Made by a program: the position numbers and the translations under genes
Origin: Planctomycetota bacterium
Lineage (GTDB): Bacteria; Planctomycetota; Planctomycetia; Planctomycetales; Planctomycetaceae
Length of the DNA: 14,317 nt
Direction of reading: 5' to 3'
NCBI GenBank assembly: GCA_029977045.1
Contig: JAPOLP010000048.1
Location: forward strand, 1 to 14,317
Shown: positions 12,981 through 14,317 of the stretch, one piece after another
Layout of the letters: every line of letters starts with the position of its first letter
Numbering within the stretch: position 1 is the stretch's first letter
The notes under the pieces: model-generated
Databases searched by the model: none
The model's input: the letters and a program-made list of their open reading frames with translations, nothing else
What the model was told of the DNA's origin: nothing

Positions 12981-14306
12981 ATGGGTAACCCGCAGTTTTC
13001 ATCGCTCGCCTTTGCGCTGTTCTGCATGACGACAGCGACGATGATTCTGCGCCCCGGCGAAATGATCCCGGCTCTCGGCCTGCTGCCGATCTACGAAGTG
13101 CTGATCCTTGGCACGCTGCTGCTTGCCCATCAGGGAGTCTTTCGGCAATTCAAACCGGAATCGCTGCTGCGACAGCCGGTTGCACTGTGTCTCGTTGGTG
13201 TGTTCATCGCGATTCCGATTTCGCATCTCATGCACATGTACTTCGGCGGCGCGCTGAACGGAACGATCAAGTTCACCAAAGCTGCGATGCTCTTTGTGCT
13301 GTTGATCGTCGTCGTCGATCGCTGGTCGCGGTTCGAGCGGCTGACGACGGTCATCGCCTGCTGTGCGACGGTGATGATCTCGTTCTGCCTGATCGACTAC
13401 CTGGGCATCGTCGACCTGCCGTTCATCAAGCACGCGGAAGAGAGTTACGGGCAGACGCTCGAGGGCGACGACATCCGCATCGCCCGGATGAACGGGACCG
13501 GCATCTTTTCCGACCCGAACGACATCTCGCTGCTGATCACAGCGACGGGGCTCCTCTGTCTATCGTTTCTGACGGACAAGGAACGCGGCCCGCTGAGAGT
13601 GTTCTGGCTGCTGCCAATCGTGGTGCTGGCGCTCGCTCTGGTCTGCACGAAGTCGCGAGGCGGGATGCTGGCCGCGGCCGCGGCGATCGGCGTGCTTCTG
13701 ATGTTCCGCTATGGCAAGGGTGTCGCGATCGCAATTGGAGTTCTGGGTGTGCTCGCCGCCCCGATCGTTCTGGGTCGGCAGGCGAACATCGACCTCTCTG
13801 ACGGAACGGGGCACGATCGCCTGTTGTTGTGGCGGGAAGGTCTGGTCGCGCTCCGATCGAAGGACCTGTTCTTTGGCACGGGACAGGGAACTTATCACGA
13901 CATCGCCGGCCTCGTCGCGCACAACTCGTTCGTCCATGCGTATGTCGAACTGGGCGTCGTCGGAGGCACGTTCTTCTTCGGGATGTTCTTCTTCTGCGCG
14001 TGGGGCCTGTTCCGGCTCAACACGCAGCCGTGGCAGATTCTGAATCCGCGACAGGCTCGCTTTCTACCTTACATGGCGGCGATCGGCTCCGGCTGGACGA
14101 TCGGCCTGTTGTCGCTGTCGCGCTGCTACACGGTGTCGACGCTGCTGATCCTTGCCCTCGGCACGGCTTACCTGAATCTCGCCGGCTGGAACCTGCGGCC
14201 TCGCCGACCGGTTCTGCAGTGGGACCAGTTTCACATGGTGCGTCTCGCCGGAGCGAGTCTCGCGATGTTTGTGGGTTTGAATCTTGTTGTCCGCGTCCTT
14301 GCCTGA
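12981..14306 (+). CDS. O-antigen ligase / polysaccharide polymerase-like membrane protein (Wzy_C family)
   Basis: The 441-residue protein has about 10-12 hydrophobic helices and two family hallmarks. These are TKSRGGMLAA near residues 222-231, and a long extracytoplasmic loop ending in HNSFVHAYVELGVVGG (about 313-328), which carries the conserved His and Glu. Proteins of this family join lipid-linked glycan to lipid A-core, polymerise surface polysaccharide or glycosylate proteins; which applies here cannot be told. It should sit in the inner membrane with the catalytic loop in the periplasm. The ATG at 12981 lacks an SD, and an in-frame TGA at 12963 rules out an earlier start; Met16 (13026) is an alternative but would shorten the first helix. 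No glycosyltransferase is seen inside the window, though the genes to the right are not visible. Confidence 0.88.
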   Translation: MGNPQFSSLAFALFCMTTATMILRPGEMIPALGLLPIYEVLILGTLLLAHQGVFRQFKPESLLRQPVALCLVGVFIAIPISHLMHMYFGGALNGTIKFTKAAMLFVLLIVVVDRWSRFERLTTVIACCATVMISFCLIDYLGIVDLPFIKHAEESYGQTLEGDDIRIARMNGTGIFSDPNDISLLITATGLLCLSFLTDKERGPLRVFWLLPIVVLALALVCTKSRGGMLAAAAAIGVLLMFRYGKGVAIAIGVLGVLAAPIVLGRQANIDLSDGTGHDRLLLWREGLVALRSKDLFFGTGQGTYHDIAGLVAHNSFVHAYVELGVVGGTFFFGMFFFCAWGLFRLNTQPWQILNPRQARFLPYMAAIGSGWTIGLLSLSRCYTVSTLLILALGTAYLNLAGWNLRPRRPVLQWDQFHMVRLAGASLAMFVGLNLVVRVLA

Positions 14307-14317
14307 GTTCGTTCGTC

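Overview
The window looks like chromosome from a high-GC planctomycete. The evidence is a large surface-type protein with a LEPR-XLL-like N-terminal signature, an intergenic repeat family whose translation reads GQIFN, hairpin-rich REP-like intergenic repeats, and Gram-negative-type envelope genes (FadL-family porin, O-antigen-ligase-like protein). No mobile element, CRISPR array, tRNA or rRNA was recognised. Genus cannot be set from the sequence alone.

Layout. (1) 1-1137, minus: 5' part of a big secreted/surface protein that runs off the left edge. Upstream of it is a possible frameshifted small ORF (1134-1509). (2) 1590-2687, plus: membrane anti-sigma-like factor without an adjacent sigma gene, closed by a strong hairpin. 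(3) 2942-3400, plus: small lipoprotein cytochrome c, preceded by a sigma-54-like -24/-12 element. (4) 3467-4387, minus: calcineurin-like metallophosphoesterase. (5) A gene-poor stretch, 4388-4927. (6) 4928-9238, plus: DsrE-family protein, FadL-family porin, VTT/TVP38 membrane protein, CdsA-type CDP-diacylglycerol synthase and CDP-alcohol phosphatidyltransferase. The VTT and cdsA genes overlap by ATGA. Sigma-54-like elements precede both the VTT gene and the phosphatidyltransferase gene. (7) 9239-9477: nested REP-like inverted repeats between convergent genes. (8) 9478-10755, minus: thymidine phosphorylase, divergent from glyA (10915-12156, plus). (9) 12157-12288: diverged inverted repeat. (10) 12289-12651, minus: short CbiX/SirB chelatase. 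(11) 12681-12755: inverted plus tandem repeat. (12) 12981-14306, plus: O-antigen ligase/polymerase-like protein.

The most coherent functional unit is the envelope-lipid block: outer-membrane uptake (FadL), a VTT-fold protein of the superfamily that includes lipid translocases, CDP-diacylglycerol synthesis (CdsA) and head-group transfer (CDP-alcohol phosphatidyltransferase). The pair CdsA-like plus CDP-alcohol phosphatidyltransferase recalls E. coli ynbB/ynbA, but here it is joined to a VTT protein, and both enzymes depart from their family signature at one conserved residue. The three sigma-54-like elements, each correctly oriented and located upstream of a gene, are the most unusual regulatory signal in the window. 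Positions and spacings were read by eye, and no database search was possible.
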